A stretch of 64,000 bases of DNA, from assembly GCA_946478845.1 (NCBI GenBank), contig CAMLDI010000010.1, positions 1 to 64,000 on the forward strand, given 5' to 3'. The translations under genes were made by a program, and so were the position numbers. Of this stretch, positions 21,424 through 29,907 are shown in pieces. How positions within the stretch are numbered: the stretch's first letter is position 1; every line of letters begins with the position of its first letter. The stretch comes from an uncultured Paenibacillaceae bacterium (GTDB lineage: Bacteria; Bacillota; Bacilli; Aneurinibacillales; Aneurinibacillaceae). Below the pieces are notes generated by a model. It saw only the letters and a list, made by a program, of their open reading frames with translations. It was not told where the DNA came from and did not search any database.

Positions 21424-22305
21424 ATGTTAAAAAATTTTGTTCCTTTACCTTATCGAAGAGTTAGCGTTCAGCCGTATTCCGGACCATGGACTGAAGAAGC
21501 AATCCGTGATCATTTGCTAAACCGTGATGCGTATCGGCGCACTAATTTTGTTATTCTTCATGGTGAAGGAGGAACATGCTGTGTGGTCTCCATCAAAAAG
21601 ATGAGTGACGAACCATTGTTTTCACAAATCGTTCAAGTTAAGATGCTAGCTGCTCCAGAATCGTGCCTCTGGGTAGATGATATGAATGTCGATACTGGAA
21701 ACCGCTCAGCTCTTGCAAAGAAAGCCTATGAGATGAATTTGACAATGGACAAAACATTGGTTGTACGAGGTCGTTATGAGCATACGAATTTTATCCATCA
21801 TCCAGAGCCTCTTTACATCCGAGTAATCGAAGTGATCCCACCGGAAACATACAAATTGTATGAAATGGCCAATCTTGTACTCCAATATGCTGATTTACCC
21901 CCCATTCGCTTGGAATTACATGGGATTTACATGAAGGAGTTAGCGGCTGAGTATCCAACACCGGAAGCATATCTGATCCCGTGTCGGGCCTCCGGATTGG
22001 AACTCAGTCAACCCGTACTTTATCTTGATGAACATCCAGAGTATCAGAACTGGGTATTGATAGGTTGCGAGCGTAGTTGTCATATCCACAAGCATTTCTA
22101 TGGTCATGACCCAAAGAGAATTGAGGTGTGCCCACGCCTGCTCATACCGCCAAGTGATATTCCCACCCTGAGCAAATGCTGTTTGCTTGAAAGTCACGTT
22201 GAGACGGAAGGGAATTATGCGGTAGTCCCATGGGGAGCAAATTTAAAACACGTAGAAGACGCTTTACGCATAATTTCAGATGGGTGGCCATATTCAGAGA
22301 AATGA
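21424..22305 (+). CDS. Unrecognised 293-residue protein of the sulfonate-type cluster
   Basis: I do not recognise this family. It has no signal peptide or membrane segment, so it should be cytosolic. The C-terminal half contains a Cys/His-rich stretch: CERSCHIHKHFYGHD around residues 219-233, then C..., and KCCLLESH near 258-265, which could bind a metal or redox centre. It also has paired aromatic and acidic motifs (LWVDDMNVDTGNR, residues 80-92). An AGGTGAT ribosome site precedes the ATG. It sits 12 bases after the ABC ATPase and just before comA, so it probably works in the sulfonate pathway. It is the best candidate for new enzymology here. Confidence 0.75.
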   Translation: MLKNFVPLPYRRVSVQPYSGPWTEEAIRDHLLNRDAYRRTNFVILHGEGGTCCVVSIKKMSDEPLFSQIVQVKMLAAPESCLWVDDMNVDTGNRSALAKKAYEMNLTMDKTLVVRGRYEHTNFIHHPEPLYIRVIEVIPPETYKLYEMANLVLQYADLPPIRLELHGIYMKELAAEYPTPEAYLIPCRASGLELSQPVLYLDEHPEYQNWVLIGCERSCHIHKHFYGHDPKRIEVCPRLLIPPSDIPTLSKCCLLESHVETEGNYAVVPWGANLKHVEDALRIISDGWPYSEK

Positions 22306-22323
22306 AACGAAATGGGTGATTTT

Positions 22324-23157
22324 ATGAAAAAAGCGGCTTGGGGATCCATTTTTGAAACGTTTACAAAGCATAGGAGTAACAAACCTCGCACTAACGGAAT
22401 CACAATGGTACTTGATAAGCAAGGCGGTCTTTCATTAACGGAAGATATACTGGCTGTTGCAGCTAACACGATTGATCATTATAAGTTAGGTTTTGGTACC
22501 TCCGTTTTTTTCGAAGAAACTATTTTAAGAAAAAAAATCGAAATGTTGACTTCAGCAGATATTTTAGTGTATCCGGGTGGAACCTTGACGGAAGCAGCTG
22601 TGTTTACAGGGCGTTTCAAGGAATACTTGCAGCGTGCCCGGCAGTTGGGCTTCAATGGGGTGGAAATTTCGGATGGTACGATTATGTTGGATCGTACCTC
22701 CCGAAAATATTTGATTGAAAGTGCGCTTAATGCTGGATTTCGGGTTATTACAGAGGTGGGAAAAAAAGATCCAAACCACATAATATCAGTTGGAGAGATG
22801 GTGGAACTAATAGGTAGTGATTTGTCTCTTGGAGCGGAGCATGTAATTGTTGAAGCACGGGAGAGTGGTCGTGGTGTGGGCATCTGCCGTATGGACGGTT
22901 CAATTTCGAAGGACATGATGGAGGCAATTGTAGAGCAGGTCGGTGGAGACAAGCGCATTATCTGGGAAGCACCGTTGAAGATGCAACAGGTGGAGTTGAT
23001 TAATCGGTTCGGTGGGAACGTAAATCTTGGAAACATAAGTATGGCTAAGGTGCTTGAGGTTGAAAGTTTGCGTTGTAACTTGCGCTTTGATACATTTCAT
23101 CAAATTCAAAAACAGTATCTGACAAATCAATCATCCGTTCAAGCGGGGAGGAACTAA
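22324..23157 (+). CDS. comA: ComA-type phosphosulfolactate synthase
   Basis: The protein matches the ComA/YitD family, which adds sulfite to phosphoenolpyruvate to give (2R)-phosphosulfolactate, the first step of coenzyme M and sulfolactate synthesis. The TIM-barrel sequence shows KPRTNGITMVLDK-like opening residues, DHYKLGFGTS, VYPGGTLTEAA, GFNGVEISDGTI, VITEVGKKDP and EAPLKMQQ in family order. I chose ATG 22324 (MKKAAWG), which has GGGTGA before it; ATG 22312 in frame is an alternative. It is followed four bases later by the first of two aspartase/fumarase-type lyases, a pairing that matters for the predicted route. Confidence 0.9.
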   Translation: MKKAAWGSIFETFTKHRSNKPRTNGITMVLDKQGGLSLTEDILAVAANTIDHYKLGFGTSVFFEETILRKKIEMLTSADILVYPGGTLTEAAVFTGRFKEYLQRARQLGFNGVEISDGTIMLDRTSRKYLIESALNAGFRVITEVGKKDPNHIISVGEMVELIGSDLSLGAEHVIVEARESGRGVGICRMDGSISKDMMEAIVEQVGGDKRIIWEAPLKMQQVELINRFGGNVNLGNISMAKVLEVESLRCNLRFDTFHQIQKQYLTNQSSVQAGRN

Positions 23158-23160
23158 TAA

Positions 23161-24678
23161 ATGAATCGTACACATCATAATCCTTTGATGGCCGGCAGGT
23201 TGAATAAGCCCCCTGCTCCCAGTTTGATCGGGACCGCTTTTTCATTTGAGGTAGCTGATGGTCCGGCCTTATACAAGGGAATGAGCTTAGCTGACATAGC
23301 CTATACCGTACATTTAATAGAGGGAAAACTGATTCCTTCAAAACCAGGTAGTTCTCTGCTGGGTGTCTTGTTAGATTTACATCGGATTCCCGGTAATGAG
23401 TTTCCGTTCGATTCGGCCTACGGGGACGTTTACACAAACCGTGAGCATATAATTCGAGAACTTAGTAATGATGGAAGTGAATGGTTGGGATTGGGTCGGG
23501 CACGAAGAGAATGTACCACAGTCGGATACGTGTGGTTGGTTTGTGAGCGATTGCTTGAATTTACCAACTCGTTGATTACACTTTCGAACACGTTGCTTAG
23601 GCTAGCAATGGATCATCTGATGACTCTGGTACCGGATTATACTTATCTTCAACGTGCGCAACCAACCTCGTTAGCACATTATCTGCTATCCTTTGTTTAT
23701 CCGTTGCAGCGGGATTTGGAACGAGTGTATAGCTTATACCAGCGCTTGGAACGTATTCCTATCGGTATGGGTAGCGTCAATGGTTCACGATTGCCTCTAA
23801 ACCGTGAACGGTTAAGAGAACTTCTGGGTTTTCAGGCTCTTGCAGAGAATACAAGAGATGCAATGTGGATGGCAGATTTGGCTGTGGAAACAATGTCGTT
23901 GATCCAAATTTCCTTGCTCAATCTCGATCGCTTGGTGGAAGACATACAGATTTGGGCGACTCAGGAATATCAGTTTATTGAGCTTTCAGATCGACATTCG
24001 CGAATTTCGGTGATCATGCCGCATAAGAAAAATCCCTATGCATTGTCTTTTATCCGTGGAATATGCCGGCAAGTTCTGGGGAATGTTGTTTCAGTAGCAG
24101 CTTCTAATTTGACACCATCTGGGCAAGTTGACAATCGAATCATTGCTTATGGCCAAGTACCACAATCGTTGTCTATCGGTAGACAAGTTGTAGATTTAAT
24201 GAACGATGTACTTCAGGGGATGACTATCCATCGTGATCGAATGGAAGCCGCAATTGATCCTACTCTGGCAACGACTGATTTAGCTGAGATGTTGGTTCTA
24301 GAGGGAGGACTTGCACCACGGACTGCCCATCGAGTAGTTGGTATTGCTGTTCGGACTGCGTTGGACCATGGCTGTGAACTAAGTTACGAATTGCTTCGCC
24401 GTGAACTGGAGAAAGAGACACGGCAACCTATGCCAATTACACTCCAACAGTTTGAACGCTGTTTAAATCCTTTAGAACTGATCATGACCCGCAATGGTAT
24501 AGGTGGTGCCGCTCCTAGAGCTATCGAGGACCAGGTAGAAAAATGCCGCAATCAATCCATAATTGCGAAAAGCTGGTATCAAGAACGTGTATTAGCTCGG
24601 CAATTCGCTGAAACGAACCTTCTTAAACGGGCAAACAAGCTGGTAGGAGAACTTTTGCAAATGGAGGAATTAGGATGA
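23161..24678 (+). CDS. Aspartase/fumarase superfamily lyase, argininosuccinate lyase-like
   Basis: A 505-residue member of the aspartase/fumarase superfamily, closest in layout to ArgH. It shows the YTYLQRAQPTSLAHYLLS block (Thr/His region), GSVNGSRLPLNRERL, and the flexible-loop signature SVIMPHKKNPY, where one Ser of the usual GSS is replaced but the first Ser is kept. These enzymes cleave or form C-N or C-O bonds beta to a carboxylate. Next to a phosphosulfolactate synthase, elimination of phosphate to sulfoacrylate is a specific possibility, as described for XcbC1 of bacterial coenzyme M synthesis. It is unlikely to be the arginine-pathway enzyme because no arg gene is near. Confidence 0.85.
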   Translation: MNRTHHNPLMAGRLNKPPAPSLIGTAFSFEVADGPALYKGMSLADIAYTVHLIEGKLIPSKPGSSLLGVLLDLHRIPGNEFPFDSAYGDVYTNREHIIRELSNDGSEWLGLGRARRECTTVGYVWLVCERLLEFTNSLITLSNTLLRLAMDHLMTLVPDYTYLQRAQPTSLAHYLLSFVYPLQRDLERVYSLYQRLERIPIGMGSVNGSRLPLNRERLRELLGFQALAENTRDAMWMADLAVETMSLIQISLLNLDRLVEDIQIWATQEYQFIELSDRHSRISVIMPHKKNPYALSFIRGICRQVLGNVVSVAASNLTPSGQVDNRIIAYGQVPQSLSIGRQVVDLMNDVLQGMTIHRDRMEAAIDPTLATTDLAEMLVLEGGLAPRTAHRVVGIAVRTALDHGCELSYELLRRELEKETRQPMPITLQQFERCLNPLELIMTRNGIGGAAPRAIEDQVEKCRNQSIIAKSWYQERVLARQFAETNLLKRANKLVGELLQMEELG

Positions 24679-26021
24679 TCCATATGGTCGATTCGATTAT
24701 TTTTGGCACGAATTGGGGAACGGAAAAGATGCGAGCTTTGTTTGATGAACCAGCTCGGTTACAAGGGTGGCTGGATGTACTAGCAGCATTTGCGGAATCT
24801 CAAGCCGAACTCGGGATAATTTCAGAGCCAATTGCTGTCGAAATTAAACGTGTCTGTCATCTTGATCGATTAGACTGGGATTCCCTTCAACGAGGTTATC
24901 AAGAGACTGGCCATTCATTGCTAGGCCTGATTAGAGAGTTGGCACACCAATGCTCTAATGAAGCAGGTGAATGGATCTGCTTGGGTGCAACTGTACAGGA
25001 TATCACCGATACATGGCTTTCAATTGTCTTATTGAGTGGTTATGAGTTGATACGACATGATGTAAAGTACGTTCAAGACATTCTGACGGCGATTGCTGAG
25101 CGGCATGCCGATACGCTGATGAATGGTCGCACTCATGGACAAGTAGGATTGCCTATTACATTTGGATTCAAGGTTGCTGTCTGGACGACAGAATTGAATC
25201 GTCATCTGCAAAGACTAGAAGAGGTACGTACTAGACTAGGAGAAGGACAACTGGCTGGTGGTGTAGGTACGTTATCTGCGTTTGGTGAAAGGGGATTTGA
25301 CTTACAAGAACGTTTTTTTTCTAAATTAGGATTACGTGCGCCAATTATTACATGGTGTAGCAGTAGAGATGTACTTGTTGAATGGATGCAGCTACTTGCG
25401 CTTATAGCTAACACGTTCGACAAAATCGGCCATGAAGTGTATAACTTACAACGACCTGAGATCGGGGAACTAACGGAATTTTCCCGTATGGATACTGTAG
25501 GAAGTATTACTATGCCTCACAAGAGAAACCCCGAGTTGGCTGAACATCTTGGTACGCTAGCCCTTATTATTAGGAACCACGCGAATGCATTATCTGAATG
25601 TATGGTAAATGAGCATGAACGTGATGGTCGTTCTTGGAAGGCGGAATGGGCACTAATTCCTCCTGCGATGGTCATGATGGGTGCTCTATTGCAAAAAGGC
25701 GCACAGCTTTTCAAAAATCTAGAAGTCAATATAGAGAGAATGAGTGCTAATGTGGAAGCAACAAAAGGTATGGTTTATTCCGAACGGATTATGTTAAGGT
25801 TAGCGCATAAAGTAGGGAAGCAAACTGCTCATCAACACATTCATAAATTATCAATGACGTGTTTATCGGAGGGATTAGATTTCAAAACAGCAGTATTCAA
25901 TGATCAGTTTATCAATAGTCATTTATCGCAAGATGAATTAGCTGATTGTCTACAAGAGCAATGCCTCACCAGAAATTGTCGGAAGTTTGTTGATCGTGTA
26001 TTGCGTAAGGTTCGCTCATAA
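24675..26021 (+). CDS. Aspartase/fumarase superfamily lyase, adenylosuccinate lyase/PcaB-like
   Basis: A 448-residue second lyase of the same superfamily but from the PurB / carboxymuconate-cycloisomerase branch. Visible are MNGRTHGQVGLPITFGFK, LAGGVGTLSAFGERG and the signature GSITMPHKRNPELAEHLG. It overlaps the first lyase by four bases and ends the cluster. A second lyase could add ammonia or another nucleophile to an unsaturated sulfonate, or act on the chorismate-derived branch. A role in purine synthesis is unlikely in this context. The reaction is not predictable from sequence alone. Confidence 0.85.
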   Translation: MIHMVDSIIFGTNWGTEKMRALFDEPARLQGWLDVLAAFAESQAELGIISEPIAVEIKRVCHLDRLDWDSLQRGYQETGHSLLGLIRELAHQCSNEAGEWICLGATVQDITDTWLSIVLLSGYELIRHDVKYVQDILTAIAERHADTLMNGRTHGQVGLPITFGFKVAVWTTELNRHLQRLEEVRTRLGEGQLAGGVGTLSAFGERGFDLQERFFSKLGLRAPIITWCSSRDVLVEWMQLLALIANTFDKIGHEVYNLQRPEIGELTEFSRMDTVGSITMPHKRNPELAEHLGTLALIIRNHANALSECMVNEHERDGRSWKAEWALIPPAMVMMGALLQKGAQLFKNLEVNIERMSANVEATKGMVYSERIMLRLAHKVGKQTAHQHIHKLSMTCLSEGLDFKTAVFNDQFINSHLSQDELADCLQEQCLTRNCRKFVDRVLRKVRS

Positions 26022-26311
26022 GACGAAACATGAGCTTAACATCGTCTCTTTGAAACGACTTATACACCAAGGAATCATCAAACGTGTGACAAAAAACAAG
26101 TATCGAGAATTGGCCTTAATTAAGAGATGAAACGAACGTCGTTTCAACTTCCCCAGTCCTTTTTCCACGTAAATTCTTGGATTGAGTTTATCAATAAATC
26201 GGTATTAAATACAATTAATTTATAAAATAAACTAGTATAAAGTGGGGGAATATATCTCCTTTTTAAACAGTTCTTGATCTAGTTGATATAAAGGTTAGAG
26301 ATCCCTCCTTT
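26022..26311 (+). other. Intergenic region with a possible regulator remnant
   Basis: No intact gene is seen. Bases about 26041-26130 read in one frame as NIVSLKRLIHQGIIKRV followed by a basic tail and a stop, which looks like the last helices of a winged-helix regulator; no start codon fits it. A small hairpin GAAACGA-ACG-TCGTTTC follows without a T-run. The rest is AT-rich and featureless until the terminator at 26312. Confidence 0.35.
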
Positions 26312-26343
26312 AAACACCGTTCATTTTGAGCGGTGTTTTTTAT
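26312..26343 (+). terminator. Intrinsic terminator
   Basis: AAACACCGTTCA paired with TGAGCGGTGTTT (one G-T wobble) around a short T loop, followed by a T-run. It separates the sulfonate-type cluster from the efflux operon. Confidence 0.8.
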
Positions 26344-26385
26344 ATCATTATAAATTTAAATTTCCTGGCCTGAATTTCCTTCACT

Positions 26386-26419
26386 AGTTCATTTTTAGTT
26401 CATATTGAAATTTTAAAAT
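26386..26419 (+). promoter_or_regulatory. Putative promoter with OmpR-type direct repeat before the efflux operon
   Basis: Two copies of AGTTCA start exactly 11 bases apart (26386 and 26397) and sit where a -35 box would be, upstream of a TAAAAT -10-like element (26414-26419). Direct repeats with about one helical turn spacing are the usual site shape for OmpR-family regulators, and one is encoded in this operon (29236-29907). Confidence 0.55.
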
Positions 26420-26451
26420 AGAGATACAACAAAATGATGGAGGTAATATAA

Positions 26452-27354
26452 ATGGCACTTGCTAAGCAAAAAAAGAGTAAAAGAGGGTTACTGATCGGCA
26501 TTATTGCAGGGGTTATCATCATTGGATTAATTGCAGCTCAGATTTTATTGCCGAAGCAGAGTAAGTACACAGATGTAACTGCAAAAAAGGCTACAATTGA
26601 AACTTACTATACATTCTCCGGAAGTGTAGATAGCAAATATAAACAAAATGTTATGGCAAGCAATGTCATGCAAATTTCGGAGATTAACGTTAATGAAGGT
26701 GAAAAAGTAGAAAAGGATACTGTGTTATTTACAACTTCCCAGGGAAACGAGATCAAATCTCAAATTGGAGGAACCATCTCTAAAATTTATGTAGAGAAAG
26801 ACCAACAAGTAATAGCGGGAACTCAGCTTTGTGACATTTATGATTTTGACAATCTTCAACTTTCTGTAAAGGTCGATGAACATGACTTGAACAGTATTGC
26901 AAAAGGCAAAAAAGTTTCTGTAAGCATAGGTGCACTTAATAAAGAAATGACTGGGTCAGTTTCTTCTATTTCAAGTACAGCAATAAATGAAAATGGAATT
27001 GCCTATTTTTCTGCTGTGATCGATTTGCCTAAAGACAATACCATTAAGGTTGGCATGACTGCCGAGGCTAAAATCCTTAATAAACAGGCAAAAGATGTGC
27101 TTTCCATTCCAATAAAAGCTTTGCAGTTTGATACAGATGACAAGCCTTATGTTTTAGTAAACCAAGAAAAAGGTGTACCTTTAAAAAAATATGTAAAGGT
27201 TGGCATCAATGATGGCAAGACCGTAGAAATCACCGAAGGATTAAAAGAAGGCCAGGTTGTATCCTATATTCCTATTGACAGTAATAGCAACAATGATCAG
27301 AACAATGGCCGTATGGGCGGCGGCATGGTTCCTCCAGGCCGGATGGAAAGATAA
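26452..27354 (+). CDS. Efflux periplasmic-adaptor (HlyD/MacA-like) membrane fusion protein
   Basis: A 300-residue MacA-like adaptor anchored by one N-terminal hydrophobic helix (residues 15-34). It shows the split lipoyl/barrel-sandwich halves (INVNEGEKVEKDTVLF, then GGTISKIYVEKDQQV), a beta-barrel region and a glycine-rich, Gly-Arg-Met-Gly-Gly tail. The start is preceded by GGAGG. It lies 13 bases before an ABC ATPase and a MacB-type permease, and so forms a tripartite-like exporter of the kind used in Gram-positive bacteria against antimicrobial peptides or small toxic molecules. Confidence 0.87.
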   Translation: MALAKQKKSKRGLLIGIIAGVIIIGLIAAQILLPKQSKYTDVTAKKATIETYYTFSGSVDSKYKQNVMASNVMQISEINVNEGEKVEKDTVLFTTSQGNEIKSQIGGTISKIYVEKDQQVIAGTQLCDIYDFDNLQLSVKVDEHDLNSIAKGKKVSVSIGALNKEMTGSVSSISSTAINENGIAYFSAVIDLPKDNTIKVGMTAEAKILNKQAKDVLSIPIKALQFDTDDKPYVLVNQEKGVPLKKYVKVGINDGKTVEITEGLKEGQVVSYIPIDSNSNNDQNNGRMGGGMVPPGRMER

Positions 27355-27367
27355 GGGGGTTAATACC

Positions 27368-28045
27368 ATGCAAATACTTGAAATGAAAAATATTGTAAAA
27401 ACTTATCTTATGGGTGAGGAAGAACAAACCGTATTAAAAAATGTAGATTTCTCAATAAATGAGGGTGAATTTATATCCATTCTTGGCCCTTCGGGTTCAG
27501 GCAAATCTACATTAATGAATATTATTGGTTGCCTTGATATGCCCACATCCGGTGAGTATTTTCTAAATGGAAGCGAAGTCAAAGATTTAGAGGAAGCAGA
27601 GCTTGCCCGAATCAGAAATAAGGAAATTGGCTTTGTGTTTCAGCAATTTCAACTTTTGCCCCGCCTTACTGCCCTGCAGAATGTTGAATTGCCACTAATC
27701 TACGCAGGAGTTAAAGAAAAGGAAAGAAAAGAGCGGGCAAAAGAAATGCTTTTCAGAGTTGGGCTTGGGGAAAAGCTTAAAAACCGCCCTAATCAGCTTT
27801 CGGGAGGCCAGCAACAAAGGGTTGCAATTGCAAGAGCATTAGTGACCCATCCGACAATTATTTTAGCAGATGAGCCAACAGGAGCCTTAGATCAAAAGAC
27901 AGGCCATCAGATTATGGATCTATTTAAAGAGTTAAATCATGAAGGCCGTACCATTGTCATCATTACACATGATGAGAATATAGCCATGAATGCAACTCGC
28001 ATTGTGAAAATTCTTGATGGCTGTTTAAGTGAGGTGGCAGGCTAA
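27368..28045 (+). CDS. MacB/LolD-type ABC transporter ATP-binding protein
   Basis: A 225-residue ATPase of the MacB/LolD/SalX subfamily. It contains Walker [11 protein letters not shown]-loop [18 protein letters not shown], signature LSGGQQQR, Walker [12 protein letters not shown] and the switch region ITHDENIA. I chose the ATG at 27368 (MQILEMKNI) because it follows AAGGGGG and matches family length; the longer frame only shadows the adaptor gene. Its last base overlaps the first of the permease gene. Confidence 0.92.
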   Translation: MQILEMKNIVKTYLMGEEEQTVLKNVDFSINEGEFISILGPSGSGKSTLMNIIGCLDMPTSGEYFLNGSEVKDLEEAELARIRNKEIGFVFQQFQLLPRLTALQNVELPLIYAGVKEKERKERAKEMLFRVGLGEKLKNRPNQLSGGQQQRVAIARALVTHPTIILADEPTGALDQKTGHQIMDLFKELNHEGRTIVIITHDENIAMNATRIVKILDGCLSEVAG

Positions 28046-29217
28046 TGTTTAAAGAAAGTATAAAAATGTCGTGGAATAATATTGTAAGCAATAAAATGCG
28101 TTCATTTTTAACTATTCTTGGGGTTTTGATTGGTGTTGCTGCTATTATTGCTCTGATCACCATTGTTGAAGGTGTTACAGGCAGCATAACAAGCCAGGTG
28201 ATGGACATGGGTGCTAACAAAATAACGGTTCAGGCAATGGGAACACCATTAAAACAAGGGCTCTCACAACGGGATGTTGATCAGATTTCTGTGATAAATA
28301 ATGTAAAAGGTGTTTCCCCGAGCATTAGCGGGAAAACAAGTATTGTTTATAATGGCAATGTAATGGAAAACATTACGATTCAGGGAAAAAATCAAGTTTA
28401 TTTTGCTAATACAGAGGATTTAATCGACAAAGGCCGTGGTATAAATATTCTCGATTGTGATTACAAAAACAGGGTATGTCTAATCGGACAAACTATTGTT
28501 GATGAATATTTTAAAACAGAAAGCCCTATTGATAAGGACATTACAATTAACGGCATTACTTATACCGTTGTGGGAACGCTGCAAAAATCCAGCGGATTTT
28601 CCATGGATTCAAATGATAATGCAGTAATCATTCCTTACACGACTGCAATGGGACTTCTTGGAACAGGTTATATTAACTCTGTTGATGTGTATATGGATAA
28701 CGGTGATTTATCCGATGAAACGACCACGGAAATTGAGCAGGTCTTAAATACAGCGTTTAACTATAACGAGGACGGCTATTCCGTTTCGAATATGCAAAAC
28801 ATAATTGATACTGTAGCAGATATGACCAGCATGATGACAGCACTTCTTGCAGGGATTGCTTCCATTGCTCTTGTCGTGGGCGGTATTGGAATTATGAATA
28901 TGATGCTCGTTTCTGTTACAGAAAGAACCACCGAAATCGGACTTAGAAAGGCTCTGGGTGCGGAACCTAAAACAATCCAATGGCAATTTTTGCTTGAAGC
29001 CTTATTTCTCTCCCTCTTTGGGGGTATCCTTGGATTGGCTGCTGGAATTGCCATAGCATATGTTGCTTGTTTAATTATTGGTACAGGGTTTTCCATTGCA
29101 AGTTACTCAGTAATCCTAGCTCTGGGTTTCTCATCTTTAATTGGACTAATCTTTGGTTACGCTCCTGCAAGACGGGCAAGCAAATTAAACCCGATTGATG
29201 CTTTAAGAAGTGTTTAA
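28045..29217 (+). CDS. MacB-type ABC transporter permease (FtsX-like)
   Basis: A 390-residue protein with the MacB/FtsX layout: an N-terminal helix (FLTILGVLIGVAAIIAL), a large extracellular MacB core domain (about residues 45-250), then three C-terminal helices with GGIGIMNMMLVSVTERT and EIGLRKALGA. The end, YAPARRASKLNPIDALRSV, is a family hallmark. These permeases act by mechanotransmission with the adaptor rather than by classic alternate access. Confidence 0.92.
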   Translation: MFKESIKMSWNNIVSNKMRSFLTILGVLIGVAAIIALITIVEGVTGSITSQVMDMGANKITVQAMGTPLKQGLSQRDVDQISVINNVKGVSPSISGKTSIVYNGNVMENITIQGKNQVYFANTEDLIDKGRGINILDCDYKNRVCLIGQTIVDEYFKTESPIDKDITINGITYTVVGTLQKSSGFSMDSNDNAVIIPYTTAMGLLGTGYINSVDVYMDNGDLSDETTTEIEQVLNTAFNYNEDGYSVSNMQNIIDTVADMTSMMTALLAGIASIALVVGGIGIMNMMLVSVTERTTEIGLRKALGAEPKTIQWQFLLEALFLSLFGGILGLAAGIAIAYVACLIIGTGFSIASYSVILALGFSSLIGLIFGYAPARRASKLNPIDALRSV

Positions 29218-29235
29218 ATGAGGAAGGTGAGTGGA

Positions 29236-29907
29236 ATGTTTAATATTTTGGTGTGTGAGGATGAAAAAAATATTCGCAAGTTAATGTGCGAGTATTTGAG
29301 ACGTGAAAACTATCAAGTTTTTGAAAGTGAAAATGGGGAGCAGGCACTTCAAGTATTAGACACCACTCACATCGATCTTCTTATTACTGATATCATGATG
29401 CCGAAAATTGACGGTTATGCTCTTACAAATGATTTGCGTCAAGCAGGGCTTGAATTGCCAATTTTAATGATCACAGCAAAGGAAACCATTGATGACAAGA
29501 AAAAAGGCTTTCATACAGGTGCTGATGACTATATGGTAAAGCCTGTGGACATGGATGAGATGGTTCTTCGAGTATCTGCATTATTGCGCAGGGCTAAAAT
29601 TGCACGGGAGAAAAGGCTAGTAGTGGGCCATATTGTATTTGATTACGATAATTTTTCTGTATCGGTAAATGGTGAAAACTTGGAATTGCCTAAAAAGGAA
29701 TTTCAGCTGATATTTAAACTGTTATCAAACCCAAACCGAATCTTTACCCGCATGCAGTTAATGGATGAAATTTGGGGTTATCATGCTGAAAGTGATGAAC
29801 GCACTGTTGATGTGCATATTAAGCGGTTACGTGAAAAATTTGAAGGCAACAAAGATTTTGAAATCATTACTGTCAAGGGGCTTGGTTACAAGGCGGTGAA
29901 AAGGTGA
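29236..29907 (+). CDS. OmpR-family response regulator
   Basis: A 223-residue regulator with an N-terminal receiver domain (acidic pair CEDE near the start, phospho-Asp in LLITDIMMPK near residue 51, Lys in MVKPVD) and a C-terminal winged-helix DNA-binding domain (LPKKEFQLIFKLL, then DERTVDVHIKRLREK). I chose ATG 29236 (MFNILVCED) after AGGAAGGTGAG; ATG 29218 directly after the permease stop is also possible. It is the partner of the next gene and likely controls this efflux operon through the direct repeat at 26386. Confidence 0.92.
   Translation: MFNILVCEDEKNIRKLMCEYLRRENYQVFESENGEQALQVLDTTHIDLLITDIMMPKIDGYALTNDLRQAGLELPILMITAKETIDDKKKGFHTGADDYMVKPVDMDEMVLRVSALLRRAKIAREKRLVVGHIVFDYDNFSVSVNGENLELPKKEFQLIFKLLSNPNRIFTRMQLMDEIWGYHAESDERTVDVHIKRLREKFEGNKDFEIITVKGLGYKAVKR

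Noticed and set aside
15307..26021. Catecholate siderophore cluster
   Set aside because: Only the chorismate enzyme fits. There are no adenylation, NRPS or isochorismatase genes, and the importer is of the sulfonate/nitrate type, not the iron type.
23161..26021. Housekeeping argH and purB
   Set aside because: They overlap each other in an operon with comA and transport genes, with no arg or pur neighbours, and the first has an altered signature loop.
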